64,000 nucleotides of DNA, taken from positions 2,542,001-2,606,000 of the forward strand of contig CM066300.1 in the NCBI GenBank assembly GCA_033807695.1. Reading direction: 5' to 3'. The position numbers were made by a program, and so were the translations under genes. The notes below the pieces were generated by a model. It was not told the DNA's origin, made no database searches, and worked only from the letters and a program-made list of their open reading frames with translations. Shown here in pieces: positions 46,465 through 57,162 of this stretch (the first letter of the stretch is position 1; the number at the start of each line of letters is the position of its first letter). This DNA is from Daedaleopsis sinensis (Eukaryota; Basidiomycota; Agaricomycetes; Polyporales; Polyporaceae).

Positions 46465-48794
46465 TCACCGCCCCGGCCCCTCCCCTCCCCTGCCTAAGAC
46501 TCCTCTCAACCATCTCCATCGACCCTTGGCCTGTCGACTGTGGTCATGGTCCCCAGGACCCACGGCGCCTCCACCCTGAGCCTCCGCATCCACGGCTCCA
46601 TACGATGGCGACCCACCAGCGACGACCGCAGCAGCCTGCGCCTGCCGCCTCTCCCGTTCCCTTGCGCCCGCATCTCCTTCACTGACGACTCGCCGCATAG
46701 TCCACGCACGCGGTCCCCGCTCTTCAAGAGCGCCCTCGCTGTCAATGCCAACGCTATCGCCTCCGCTCCCACTGGCACTAGCACCGCCCACACTAGTCGA
46801 TCCGGTGCCCGCCCCACTGACTTGACTAGCACCGGACGCATAGCTCGTGGTCGCATGCACGATACTACCCGTGGGCCGTCTCCGCCGCTCGCGCGGGACG
46901 ATGGAGAATCCGGGGCTGATGGGGGACAGCCCGATCGAGAACCCGCCGAGTGCCGACGCGCTCGGGGAGAGCGGGTTTGACGACCCTGCCTCGAGCGTCG
47001 TGCGTCTGCGCCGGCGACCGGTGTGCGCTCCGGACAGTGCGTCGGTGGAGATGCTGGGGTTCGCCCCCGTGCTTGCGGTGTAGGTCGACCGCGGCGGGGA
47101 TTTGAGCAATGCGGAATCAGTGTGCTGACGCGTGTGCGTGCGGGACGCGAAGACGTTGCGGAGACGCGATCGAGATGGGCTCAGCGGGCTAGGAGATAGC
47201 CGTGGTGCTGGTGTGGGGGTTGGCGGTTCAGTGATGATGTTGAGACCTAGGCCGGCTTGCGCCTGAGAACGACCGCGGTTCGAGTCTGGCGAAGCCTCGC
47301 TTTCCATTGGGAGCGGCTCGTCTTCGTATAACTGCGCTTCCTGGGCTTCTATGTCACTATCTTCGCCTGTACTCGCAAGCTCGGTGGGTGGTTCGCCTTC
47401 GGTCCATGTGCCGATGTCGACACCACGCCCACCCTCGGGTGGGAAGCTAACTACCCATACGCCTGCAAGGAGAACAGCGATGCCGAGGAGTACGAGGAGG
47501 AGATGTGTCGTGGACAGTAAGGAAAACTGGTCGAAATACACGAGACCGTTGACAATGGAGGATAAGTTATAGAAACAAAATGCCACTATGCATGCTGCGA
47601 TCAGTGCACAGTAGACCGTAGCAACGAAATGGGCACTCACATGGGCATACTAGAGTGGGATCGGCAAGAACAAGGCTCTTGTGCATATACCACAGCTGCA
47701 GCAGGGCAAATACCACCAAGCTGAGCACCAGAACCCAAGCTTGCCACCGCCAGAACTGGTTGTTGCCTCCTAAAGTCAAAAGCAGCAATTCAACGCCGCT
47801 TTTGGCAAAGAGCAGGCACATGCCAGAGAGTATGCCAGAAATGGATGCATATGAAGACGCGAGGAAGATTGGGGTACGGGGAGACTGGGCAGTGTAAGAG
47901 AGGGGGCTCGTTATCATCGAGCGGACGGTACTTGAAGGCGACGAGGACTTGGAGCGGGGTTGCGGCTTGCGGTCAATGAGCGGTGTTCGCTCCGTCGGGG
48001 AGGTCGGGTCGATGGCATGGTTCGCAGTGGTGGCCGTGGTCAAAATGGAAGGTGCAGCGTTGGGCACCAGAAGGGGCGATAGTGGGGGGCTCACGTCTGC
48101 GGGTTTGTAGCGTCGCGTGTATGAATATTCCACTACATGTGTCTGAAACGAATGCTTAGCATACACGCGACCGAGCACGACACACGATGTCGACTTACTA
48201 CGACTAGCCATACGAAGACAGCAAATCCGATTATAGAGAAGTATGCCATGAAGGCAGGCCGGCTGAACAGCCTAAGGAGATCTTCGAGGGAATGTGTGGG
48301 TTCGGGTACGATGCCGAACACAGCGATGAGTACGGCGCCACCGGCGATGAGGAGAGTGCCGAGAACCATCCATGGCGAGAAGACGTCGCCCAGAAGGAGT
48401 CGAGCAAAGAACGCGTTCCAGAGGAGGGAGACTGCACCAAGCGGCGCGAGGATGACGACTGGGAGGGATGCAATCTGGAAGAGGGAGCCAAAGAGGTTGG
48501 AGGAGATGAATATCGCTGTGAAAGGTGAGAAGACGGACGCGGCCGATGAGAGCGAGGGAGACATACCAAATCCGAGCAGCCAGAGACTATCAGAGAATGA
48601 GCAGCGGAAATGAAAGAGGGACGGAGGACATACGGTCTGCGGTGTTCGACCTTCTGCTGGTGCTCCGGGAGAGACTGGTTCAATACATGGCTCTTCCTCT
48701 GGATGGTGAGACCGAGAGACTGAATGAAGGACGCTAGGAGGCCGATGGTGATGCCGACGGGTATAGAGATGCTGGGGTCCGCTGAGTCGACCAT
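46465..48794 (-). CDS. NIPA-type magnesium transporter
   Basis: Five exons (48794-48634, 48586-48567, 48515-48199, 48142-47641, 47594-46465) close in phase to 709 residues. The family fold is evident: ISIPVGITIGLLASFIQSLG, ASLPVVILAPLGAVSLLWNA, SPWMVLGTLLIAGGAVLIAV, FLASSYASISGILSGMCLL and FCFYNLSSIVNGLVYFDQFS, about nine membrane helices interrupted by a cytosolic Ser/Pro-rich loop. NIPA proteins carry Mg2+ across plasma or endosomal membranes. The C-terminal 330 residues after the last helix are a polar, Ser/Gly-rich tail, much longer than in animal NIPAs. Exon 2 is a 20-nt microexon; the frame fails without it. Divergent from the next gene, with 202 bp between start codons. Confidence 0.88.
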
Positions 48795-48996
48795 GAACGA
48801 GTGCAGCGGGCTGGCCGACGTCGGAGACTATGACGGTATGAATACAGTCTAGACGCCGCCTCACAGTTCACGCCCCTTTCGCTCGCACTTCCGAATCAGG
48901 CATAAACACGTGGCTACGATGTGCGCAACCCTGCGCAACCTCAGCGCTCAAGTGCGCAGTAGTACTAGGTTCAGTTGACTTAGCACACTAGGAGCC

Positions 48997-51085
48997 ATGG
49001 CCCTCAAGGACTTACTCCAAAAGCCGTTCGGGCCCTATGAAGAGAGCGAGGCACTGACCGACAAAGTCCCCAACTCGACTCACCAGAACCCAGTAAAGCT
49101 CCATGAGGTCCTTCTCGAATGGGGCGGCAAGTACACGGGGTACGCCTCGTCCATAGGATCTGACTGGCCAGGCCAGTGGGGCTGCATGCTAAACGCTACC
49201 TCCTCACAGACTTACAGAATGCGAGGAATGTATGCCCGAATACAGACCAAATGACAGCGCTCCGCGTCGATTCATGGGGACCCTCGTAATTCAATCTCTC
49301 TCGTGGCTCACTCAAGAAGCCATAAAGCACATCGAGAAGGAACTCGGTCGCCGCGCTGCTCCATCTTCCGCCCAGCCAGCCCCCATTGCACTTCGTTCGT
49401 TGTTTCCGAAGGGTGGGCAACTCGAAGTTCGAGTGACCATCATGGGGCAGCGGCACTTGAATGTCAAGTACCTTGACTGTATGTATTCTGTACATCTATT
49501 CAACTCCCTGTCGTGCCGGCTGACCATTAGGACTAAGCCACGCCCGTTCCCTTCGGTCTCATGATGATATCAAAAGTCGAAACGGAAAATGGAGTAAGGT
49601 GCACCTTTCCAAGGTACTCATGGCCGAAGTGCATAATCACTCACATTGACCTGATCCAGATTTGCTCGATATGCAGTTGCATCTTTGCACATTTACTCCT
49701 ATGAGCTTAGCCGCAAAGTAAGTATATACTTCAATCCTTCCACTGTCCCTCACTTATCACACGTTCGCTCCTCTCCACAGTATCTCTCTCGCTTCCGCCT
49801 CTATCATATACTTACCAAGCTCATCGAGCTCGACGCGAACTCCAACACAATCACTGCGAATCAAACCTTACTCAGTACACGTTCGCCCAACTGGTTCGTC
49901 GACCGTTACATGGAGCACATGGCATACCGCGGTTCCCAACGCCAACACCGCGTCATCTACGCTTCCTCGGACTCGGACATCCAGCCCGGCACTGAGGGGA
50001 AGATGAAAGCCTCCAGAGAGCACACGCTCCGGCATGTGTCTCGCGCGGAGGTCCTATCGAAAATAGCCGAACACGCGGAGTGGCTCGTCGATCAGACCGA
50101 GCGAAAGCAAAACAACAAATTGATTGATGTCAAAGTGTGGAAGAGATGGCTCTTCCGCGTCCGACGCATGCGAAAGGAAGCTGCCAAGGCCGGGTACACA
50201 TGGGGAGTATGGGACGGCGCAGAGCTTCCTGTAGACGACGATATGGACGTCGACGACCTGTCCCCACCTCCTCCGCCCAAGCCAAGGAAGAGTCAGAAGA
50301 AGTCGAAGAAGAGGAAGGAGACTCAGGCATGTCCTGTCTCCCAGAGGCTGCAGGTACAGCTAACTCACCACGTCTCTGCGTCCAGCGAAGGCCCGCCTCA
50401 GCTGGTGTGCAATCGAATGCGCGTGCCTCCTCGTCGCGCAATCCGGCCTTGCCAGTCCCTCCTCGCGTGGACGCCGACGAAGCTAGCGACAGCGACGACA
50501 CCATGAACATGAACCCCACCATGCAGCGCGACTACGACTCCGACTTCTCTCCAGAGTCGTCGGATGATGACCCTCCGTCGAGCGACTCCGACGGGTACCC
50601 TCCCCGTTCGATCCCACCCGTTGATCCAGATATTGCCGCGATCATCCCGTCGTCGTTCCGGCGCCCGCCCAGCATGACGTCTACGGGCAGGTGGGCGTGC
50701 GACGTCCCGCACTGCCGCTATTATATCGACCTCCTCCACCCCCGGGATGAGGACCTCGATACCGACAAGCTCACGGATAGCGAGAAGTGGAGGCTGCATT
50801 CTGGGCGTTGGAAGTTCGGAGATCGCTGGGTAGAGGACGCGTTGGCCCACATAGTCGGCAACCATCACGAGCAACATCTCGACGAGTGGGGCATCGTGCT
50901 GGTGGAGATTGACGGTGAAGTGAGCGTTTCTATTCCCACCTGAGTCAAGTCAGGTAGACATGCTGACTACCTTGTAGCCGACGCTGAAGTGGAAAGATGG
51001 AAGACACCAAAGGTCATCTCTCCTTCGGAAGGTCAAGCATGATGACCGACGCATCATAGAAGAAGTGAAGCAGGAGGATGACTGA
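48997..51085 (+). CDS. Unrecognised protein with a possible C-terminal zinc finger
   Basis: Exons 48997-49130, 49210-49478, 49538-49598, 49660-49717 and one from 49781 join in frame, then a shift between about 50320 and 50400 requires another intron, and a last short exon starts after 50980. N-terminal part: EVLLEWGGKLTECEECMPEY with a CxxC-like pair, then FMGTLVIQSLSWLTQEAIKH. Middle: RYAVASLHIYSYELSRKYLS and a basic/Pro region with KKSKKRK, a likely nuclear signal. An acidic Ser/Asp tract follows. Near the end, WACDVPHCRYY and HIVGNHHEQH give a C-x4-C...H-x4-H pattern that could bind zinc. I do not recognise the family; a nuclear, perhaps DNA-binding protein is a guess. One intron boundary near 50350 is unresolved. 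Confidence 0.6.
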
Positions 51086-51320
51086 AGTGCGATGCTGCGT
51101 TTTTAGAGAAAACATCGCAGAACGAGCTATAGTGCTAGCCTCTTGCGCAGTAGGCAGAATCGCATGCAGATTTGAACAGGAACGAATGCGGCTACGTTAT
51201 ATTACAGCGTTGTACCATGCGGTCTAAAAATACAGAACTACTATCTACTATGCAGATACACTAGATCGAGTCCTAAGATGCACGGTACCCCTACTTTACA
51301 TTGTACTCCTCGACACGCCA

Positions 51321-54300
51321 TTAATCCATCTCCTCGATCTCGATGTCGTCGTCATCGTAGTCGACGTCCATGCTGTCGCCCGTGCCTTCGTGGTTCGGAA
51401 CGATGACCAGGCGGTTGTGCGGCCCATCGAACTGTACACGGACCGTTTCGCCATCGCGGACGCGCTCGGAAAGGATCATGACCGACAGCGGATTCAATAG
51501 CTCCTGCTGGATGGCACGGTTGAGTGGCCGCGCGCCGTATGCAGGCGAGTACCCGATGGACATCAGGTAGTTCTTCGCAGCGTCGTCCAGCTCGAGGTTC
51601 ATCTTCCGCTCCGCGATACGCTCCTGCACCTCCTTGAGCCGGATGTCGACGATCTTCAGCACGTTTGCACGTGAGAGCGTACGCTGCAGAAGGCAAAGTC
51701 AGCACGATGCTTGAAAATACTAGACCAAGCAATTCACGACTTACGAAGATGGAGATCTCGTCGATACGGTTGATGAACTCTGGTGGGAAATGGGCGCGGA
51801 TGGCACCCATGACAAGCTCCCTCGTCGCCGGCTTGACGGGCCCTTCTCCCATGTCGTTCAGGAAGGCAGCGCCAAGGTTGCTCGTCATGATGATCACCGT
51901 GTTGCGGAAGTCAACGATACGACCTTGGCCATCCGTCAACCGACCATCGTCGAGGACTTGTAGGAACAGTTGGTAGAACTCCCTTGACGCCTTCTCGATC
52001 TCGTCAATGAGGATAATCGAGTACGGCTTGCGGCGGATGTACTCCGTAAGCTGGCCGCCCTGATCGTGTCCGACGTATCCCGGAGGTGCACCGATGAGAC
52101 GAGCAATGGAATGCTTCTCGGAGTACTCCGAACCGTCGATACGGATCATGGCATCGGGAGAGTCGAAGAGAATCGTCGCGAGCTGGGGAGAGACAAGTCA
52201 GAAACCATGGCTATCATCATGCTCATCGCGGTGCAACTTACCGTCTTGCTCATCAACGTCTTACCGGTGCCAGATGGACCAGCGAACAAGAAGCTAGCTA
52301 TGGGTCTGTTGGCGTTGCGCAAGCCAGAGCGGCTCAGACGGATGGCGTTTGCGACCGCCTTTACCGCCTCCGGCTGACCGACAACGCTGTCCGCGAGGAT
52401 CTTCTCCATACGAAGCAGCTTCTCCTTCTCCGTACTCATGAGTCTTGTTACGGGAATGTTCGTCCACCTCGCAACGATCTCTGCGATTTGGTCAGGAGTG
52501 ACGGTGTCGGTGCCAGATCCCCTCGCAAAGTCTTCCGCAGCCTTCTTCGCTTCCAGTTGAGCGAGTTGGTTTTGAAGGTCGGGAAGGGCGTAGTACCTAA
52601 GGTCGGAAGCGGTCGCAAGGTCGTAGCGTCTCTCGGCTTCGTCGGCCTTCGCCTTGAGCTCATCGATCCGTCGACGGACCGCGTTGATTTCATCACCACG
52701 TTGCTTCTCGGCCTCGTAGGCAGCTTGAAGGGGCTTGAGCTGATCTTCTACGTCGGCAATAGCTTTACGGGCGACCGCAAGACGTTCCTTCGAAGCGTCG
52801 TCCTTCTCGCGCTCGAGAGCGTGAATCTCGACCTCAAGCTCAAGCTTACGACGCTGGAGTTGATCGATCTCCTCTGGAGCCGTCTCGCGCGTGACTCGAA
52901 CACTAGAGAACGAAAATCAGTATGACGCAACGCACCGAAGAGGTCTATTCCTCTTACCTTGCACAGGCCTCATCGACTAGGTCGATGGCGGAATCAGGAA
53001 GTCGCCTCGAGGTGAGGTAACGGTGAGCGAGTTGGGCGGCTGCTATGAGGGCGCCATCGTGAATACGAACACCGTGATGCACTTCGTACTTTTCCCGAAT
53101 ACCACGGAGGATGGAAATGGTTTCGGGAACAGAGGGTTCGTTGACGAGGACTTGAGCGAACCGACGTTCGAGCGCTGGATCCTTCTCGATATACTTCCTA
53201 TATTCCGACAAGGTTGTCGCACCGATGCAACGGAGTTTGCCACGAGCGAGTAGAGGCTTGAAGAGGTTAGCTGCATCCATGCCACCACCTTCTGATCCTT
53301 GCCCGGCCATAATGAGATGTAGCTCGTCGATGAAGAGGATGACACCGGGGCCTTCCTGGGATGCCTTGTCCACTTCGTCGAGGACGGACTTGATACGTTC
53401 CTCGTACTCGCCCTTGTACTTGGCACCCGCCATGAGTGCACCCATATCGAGGGAGTAGAGGCGCGCGATGAGCGATGCGGGGACGTCACGGTTGACAATA
53501 CGCTGAGCGAGACCCTCGGCGATAGCTGACTTCCCTACACCAGGTTCACCGACGAGGACAGGGTTGTTCTTCGTCCTAACACAAAAAGTCAGTGACAAGA
53601 ACGACAAGACGGAAATTAACAACATACCGTCTACAGAGGATGCGTACGACACGACGGATCTCATTATCACGGCCAATCACAGGATCGAGCTTTCCCTCTT
53701 CAGCAAGGGCCGTCAGGTCGGTCGCGTACTTGCCGAGAGCATCAAAGCCCTGCTCAGCGTTCTTGCTGTCGACGCGACGATTGCCTCTGATCTGGTCGAT
53801 GGCTGTCTTGAGAACAGTATCGGTGAGGCCAGCTTCTTTGAGGACAGGCGCAATCGTAGGGTCCTTGATGAGAGCAGCGAGGAGATGGTCTTGGGCGATG
53901 TAGGAATCGTGCATGGTTTTTCGAAGAGATTCGGCTTCACGAAGCACCTTCATGGCAGCCGCGCTGAGAGTGATCTCTTCGGGTGGTGGTGACTGAGTGG
54001 GCAACCGAACAATGAGCTTCTGGAGCCCTCTCCGGACGGCGATCTGTCGAACAAAATAGGTGAGCATCTGAGTATGAGGACTTGTTGCAAAGCCCGGCGT
54101 CACTTACGACATCACCGCCAGCCTTCTCAATCACAGAATGGAAAAGAGGATGTGAGCCAGTAGTCGCTCCAGCTTCACCTTGACCCTCGTTGAGAAGAGT
54201 GAATGCCATATGCGCGGGATATACTGTGTATTGATCGTGAGTACTATAGCACATTCACCGAGCTTGCAAGATAATAGCTTACCTTGCGCATGGGCGTAGT

Positions 54301-54370
54301 CCTTGGCGAGTTGAATCGCTGATGCGAGCGACTCCTGGGTCTTATCCGTGAAGTTCATGGACGAAGCCAT
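51321..54370 (-). CDS. HSP104: Hsp104/ClpB-type AAA+ protein disaggregase
   Basis: Seven exons (54370-54283, 54223-54108, 54043-53628, 53575-52958, 52902-52242, 52182-51745, 51683-51321) close in phase to 899 residues, the usual size. An N-terminal Clp repeat domain is followed by NBD1 with Walker A GEPGVGKS (about 215-222) and Walker B ILFIDELH. The M-domain coiled coil spans about 413-530 ([20 protein letters not shown]). NBD2 has GPSGTGKT (about 620-627), DEIEKA and the pore loop [10 protein letters not shown]. The tail ends EIEEMD, like the acidic C-terminus of yeast Hsp104 that binds TPR co-chaperones. The hexamer threads aggregated proteins through its pore together with Hsp70/Hsp40 in cytosol and nucleus. 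Heat-shock-element-like sites lie upstream. Confidence 0.95.
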
Positions 54371-54470
54371 CGTAGAGAAAGAATAAAAGTGCAGTCAGAA
54401 GGGGGTATCTGGTGTGTTGTGAGTTGTGGAGGATTGTGAAGATGGGGAAGAGAACGGGCTGCCTCTGAGT

Positions 54471-54545
54471 TAATATATGCTGGCCCTTCAGACCATCGAA
54501 AAGTCACGAACAGGCTCGACCACCCTGGGACCGCTTCGAACCTTC
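54471..54545 (-). promoter_or_regulatory. Hsp104 promoter: TATA-like box and heat-shock-element-like sites
   Basis: About 100 bp upstream of the Hsp104 ATG lies ATATATTA (minus strand, 54471-54478). Farther upstream an inverted GAACCTTC pair (54538-54545), the adjacent TTC at 54535 and GAA units at 54498 and 54508 resemble a gapped heat shock element bound by Hsf1. The spacing is imperfect, so only the GAA-nn-TTC pair is firm. A TGACGTCA palindrome follows at 54595-54602. Confidence 0.5.
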
Positions 54546-54740
54546 CAGCGCTGTCCATATTCGTCTACTCACTTCCCTTTATGGAAAGCATTAGTGACGT
54601 CATAACAATCGTCACAGCTTCGGCCATTGCCGGCAGGCGTCTCTTTTGCCAAACCATCCGAAAACTCCGAAAAGTTCAGCATCTGCGAGTTAAAATTCCA
54701 TCATGTGCATGCATCAGCAAAACGTCCGAAACACTTGGGC

Positions 54741-54935
54741 ACTTAGACGCACTTAGACGCACTGGGACGCTCTGATCCAGAGGATCCCAGTGATTCTCAG
54801 TGCCTCTGATATTCACTGGATCAGTAGGTTCAATCTCTGATCCAGTGCGGCAAAGGGCACTCAAGTCATGCCCAGTCGTATCAAGTGCCGGTAAGTGTAG
54901 CTCAGTAGTGTCAAGTGCCAGGAAGTGTAGCACAC
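54741..54935. repeat. Left subterminal repeats of the TIR element
   Basis: ACTTAGACGC occurs twice and ACTGGGACGC once in tandem at 54741-54770. Farther in, at about 54873-54935, a unit of about 30 bp (TATCAAGTGCCGGTAAGTGTAGC, first 20 bases diagnostic) is repeated with changes. CTGATCCAG occurs three times between 54771 and 54845, partly inverted. Confidence 0.6.
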
Positions 54936-55953
54936 CGGGATATCAATCGGCACAAGCAGTATATTCTAGCCAAATTACGGATACAAATGTAGTACTAGTA
55001 GGAGTGCATGCAACCGTGACCGTGTATGGCAGACAGCACAATGAGTACATGCAACCAGGATCATCTGTAGACACAGACGAACACGAATGGCTTTTGGGGC
55101 TCGATAGAGGCGAAGAATCCGCTCAGCGCCAGACCTGGAGACGAGCTGCGAGTCGCAGCAACCTCTAGTGGTGGTGACGTCATCATCGGCGGGCTCATTG
55201 AGGACGGACAAGATGATGCGCGTGTTGCTCCCGGACCTGTCCGAGACGATGTGCACGCTGGCATGACAAGCGGCGGTTGGCCGGAGCTGGAGAGAAAGAA
55301 GGGGAGGGGATAGAACGTAGCGGCCACACGCACCTTATACGGACGGGGATGAGGATGAGCTATTGCCGTAGTCGGCGATACTCCTGCAAACGAGGGGTGG
55401 GGTGGGCGCGGACTTGTCTAATGCGAGTTCGACGAAGAGTGATGATGATGAATACGCACAGTGAGAGGGATAGTGGGTAGGCCAACGGCGTTGAACAGCC
55501 CGTGGGGGACTTGTTAATGATGCTACAGACAAGGCGAGGCAATATAGGGCGACTCACCAGTGGGAAACTGACAGCACGCACATACTTTGTTTAGACGTTC
55601 GGCGACAGGATGACTCACCGGCCCCTGAGTTTTTTGTCAAAGACGTCCTGGGGGCAGAAAGAATGACATGATAATGAGCAGGGCGAGTCTAAGGAAATGA
55701 GAGGAGACTGACCGATGATTGATAGGTAGACTTCGTCGGAGACTCTGAGATAGTGAGAGAAGACGAGGGGAGGAAGGAGGATGTAAGTACGGAGTTCTGA
55801 GTCGTGCAAAGTCTTTCATGAGTGCCACAGATTAAATAGGGACAAATAGAGGAGTTGCCGGAAACGGACTGGGCTCTGGGCGCCTGTCTATCAGACATTC
55901 GAAGTGGGCGCTTCTACAAGTGTCCTCCATTGACCTCAAGTAAAAAAGCGGTC

Positions 55954-56009
55954 CCCAGTGTCTGTCAGTGCTCTCAAGTGTTTCAGTGCTCTCAAGTGCG
56001 CCCAAGTAC
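55954..56009. repeat. Right subterminal repeats of the TIR element
   Basis: TCAGTGCTCTCAAGTG is present twice in tandem (55967-55982 and 55984-55999), preceded by CCAGTGTCTG. In inverted orientation these AAGTG/CAGTG words match the CACTT/CACTG words of the left end, the arrangement expected for transposase-binding subterminal sites. Confidence 0.6.
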
Positions 56010-56026
56010 CGGACGTTTTGCTGATG

Positions 56027-56516
56027 TGAGGGATGCATTAAGCGTAGGTGATACAGGTACACTTATAATGCGTTAACATGCGGGCCCAAAGGCAGCAGAG
56101 TTGGACGCCTGTGCCGCTATGTTGGCACTATATATTCAGAGTGAGATGTTGACTTGCGACTGCTTCATGCTTCTGACAACATGTTGAATTTGGAAGCTAC
56201 CGACTGAGGTTGAAAACCACCCGCTTTCTTTCGCGGTGAGACTCGAGAGACGAGGTATGAATTAAGTGCCGCCTCCAACAGTGTTGATGTACAGGGATCA
56301 ACTACCGTGCATTCACGTTATGTCAGCTATTATCTTCCTAGTTCCAGTATGTAAGGACGCAGCCTCGAAGTTGTACACGGGCAGCGGAAAGATATTCATC
56401 ATGTTGGTGGTTGTGCTCAAATTCCAAACCGGGACGACTGTGTTTCCCACGCGAACACCCGACATGGCCCGCCACGCCTTCCAAATACGGTCCCGCCCAA
56501 CTCTGCGTTGACCGTC
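56027..56516. promoter_or_regulatory. Upstream region of NDUFS6
   Basis: This stretch of 490 bp lies between the TIR element and the NDUFS6 start. It contains TATATATTC near 56128 but too far from the gene to call a promoter element. No gene is seen. Confidence 0.35.
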
Positions 56517-57162
56517 ATGCTCGCCCGCCGAGCTCTCCAGGGCCTTGCGCGCCCTCTCACCCGTCTCTCCTCGACTTCCACTCCAGTGCCGGCGCACGAA
56601 GCTCCCTCTCCTGCCACGGCGACTCCCCAGTCGCCCAATCTTGCTCAGACATGGTCGACTAGCCAGCGGCCACGCCCCCAAGCCCAGTCTGGTCCTCGGT
56701 TTGAGCAGACCATCATGGAGCTCCAGCCGAACCCGCTCAGTGCGATGGAAATGATCAACAAGGAGCCCATACGGGTTGTGCATGGTCGCAAGGCCGTCTG
56801 TGACGGCGGTACGTCTGTTGTCGCTCTATTGCCTTGTAACCGCTTGCTCACTATTGCCGAAGGAGGAGGACCACTCGGTCACCCAAAGATCTTTATCAAC
56901 CTGGTCTGTCCCTCGGTCTTTCTTGTGTGCTGTCTATTCGCTGACTTCGAGCGTACAGGACAAGCCTGGACCTCGAGCATGCGGGTGCGTCTCCCCTTTA
57001 CTTAGCCCCGCCATATCTCGAAGCTTAACCTCCGCGCCGTCCCGTTTCCTCTCACGCATACAGTTACTGGTGCGTTCTCTGCTCCATTCAGTCCGCAACA
57101 TATCCGCTCACGCTGCTTCCCCCGTCAGCGGCCTCCGATTCGAGCAGGCACATCACCACTAG
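56517..57162 (+). CDS. Mitochondrial complex I zinc subunit NDUFS6 (CHCC zinc-finger domain)
   Basis: Five exons (56517-56808, 56863-56903, 56959-56984, 57064-57069, 57129-57162) give 132 residues in closed phase. The Arg-rich start MLARRALQGLARPLTRL is a mitochondrial leader. The C-terminal domain reads VCDGGGGPLGHPKIFINL, then DKPGPRACGYCGLRFEQAHH, with the Cys...His...Cys-x2-Cys zinc ligands of the NDUFS6 family. This peripheral-arm subunit acts late in NADH:ubiquinone oxidoreductase assembly. Exon 4 is only six nucleotides (TTACTG). It supplies Tyr and the first two bases of the last zinc-binding Cys codon; skipping it keeps the frame but loses Tyr-Cys. An upstream in-frame TTG is not needed, since the ATG at 56517 fits the leader. 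Confidence 0.92.

Larger units (their letters stand above)
54712..56026. mobile_element. Putative non-autonomous DNA transposon with terminal inverted repeats
   Basis: Seventeen bases, CATCAGCAAAACGTCCG, occur at 54712-54728 and as their exact reverse complement at 56010-56026. The similarity continues inward as (C)ACTTGGGC after a 2-base length difference. Both ends carry subterminal arrays of CACTT/CACTG words. The 1315-bp interval has no recognisable transposase; minus-strand open frames (55061-55830) are short and give no family match. No clear target-site duplication was seen. The structure fits a decayed or non-autonomous cut-and-paste element of unknown superfamily. It sits 340 bp upstream of the Hsp104 start codon and about 490 bp upstream of NDUFS6. 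Confidence 0.7.

Noticed and set aside
55061..55830. Minus-strand frames inside the TIR element as a transposase or membrane protein gene
   Set aside because: Individual frames are short and their joins are not phase-consistent. A faint resemblance to a fungal membrane-protein N-terminus (SHYLRVSDEVYL) was too weak to claim.
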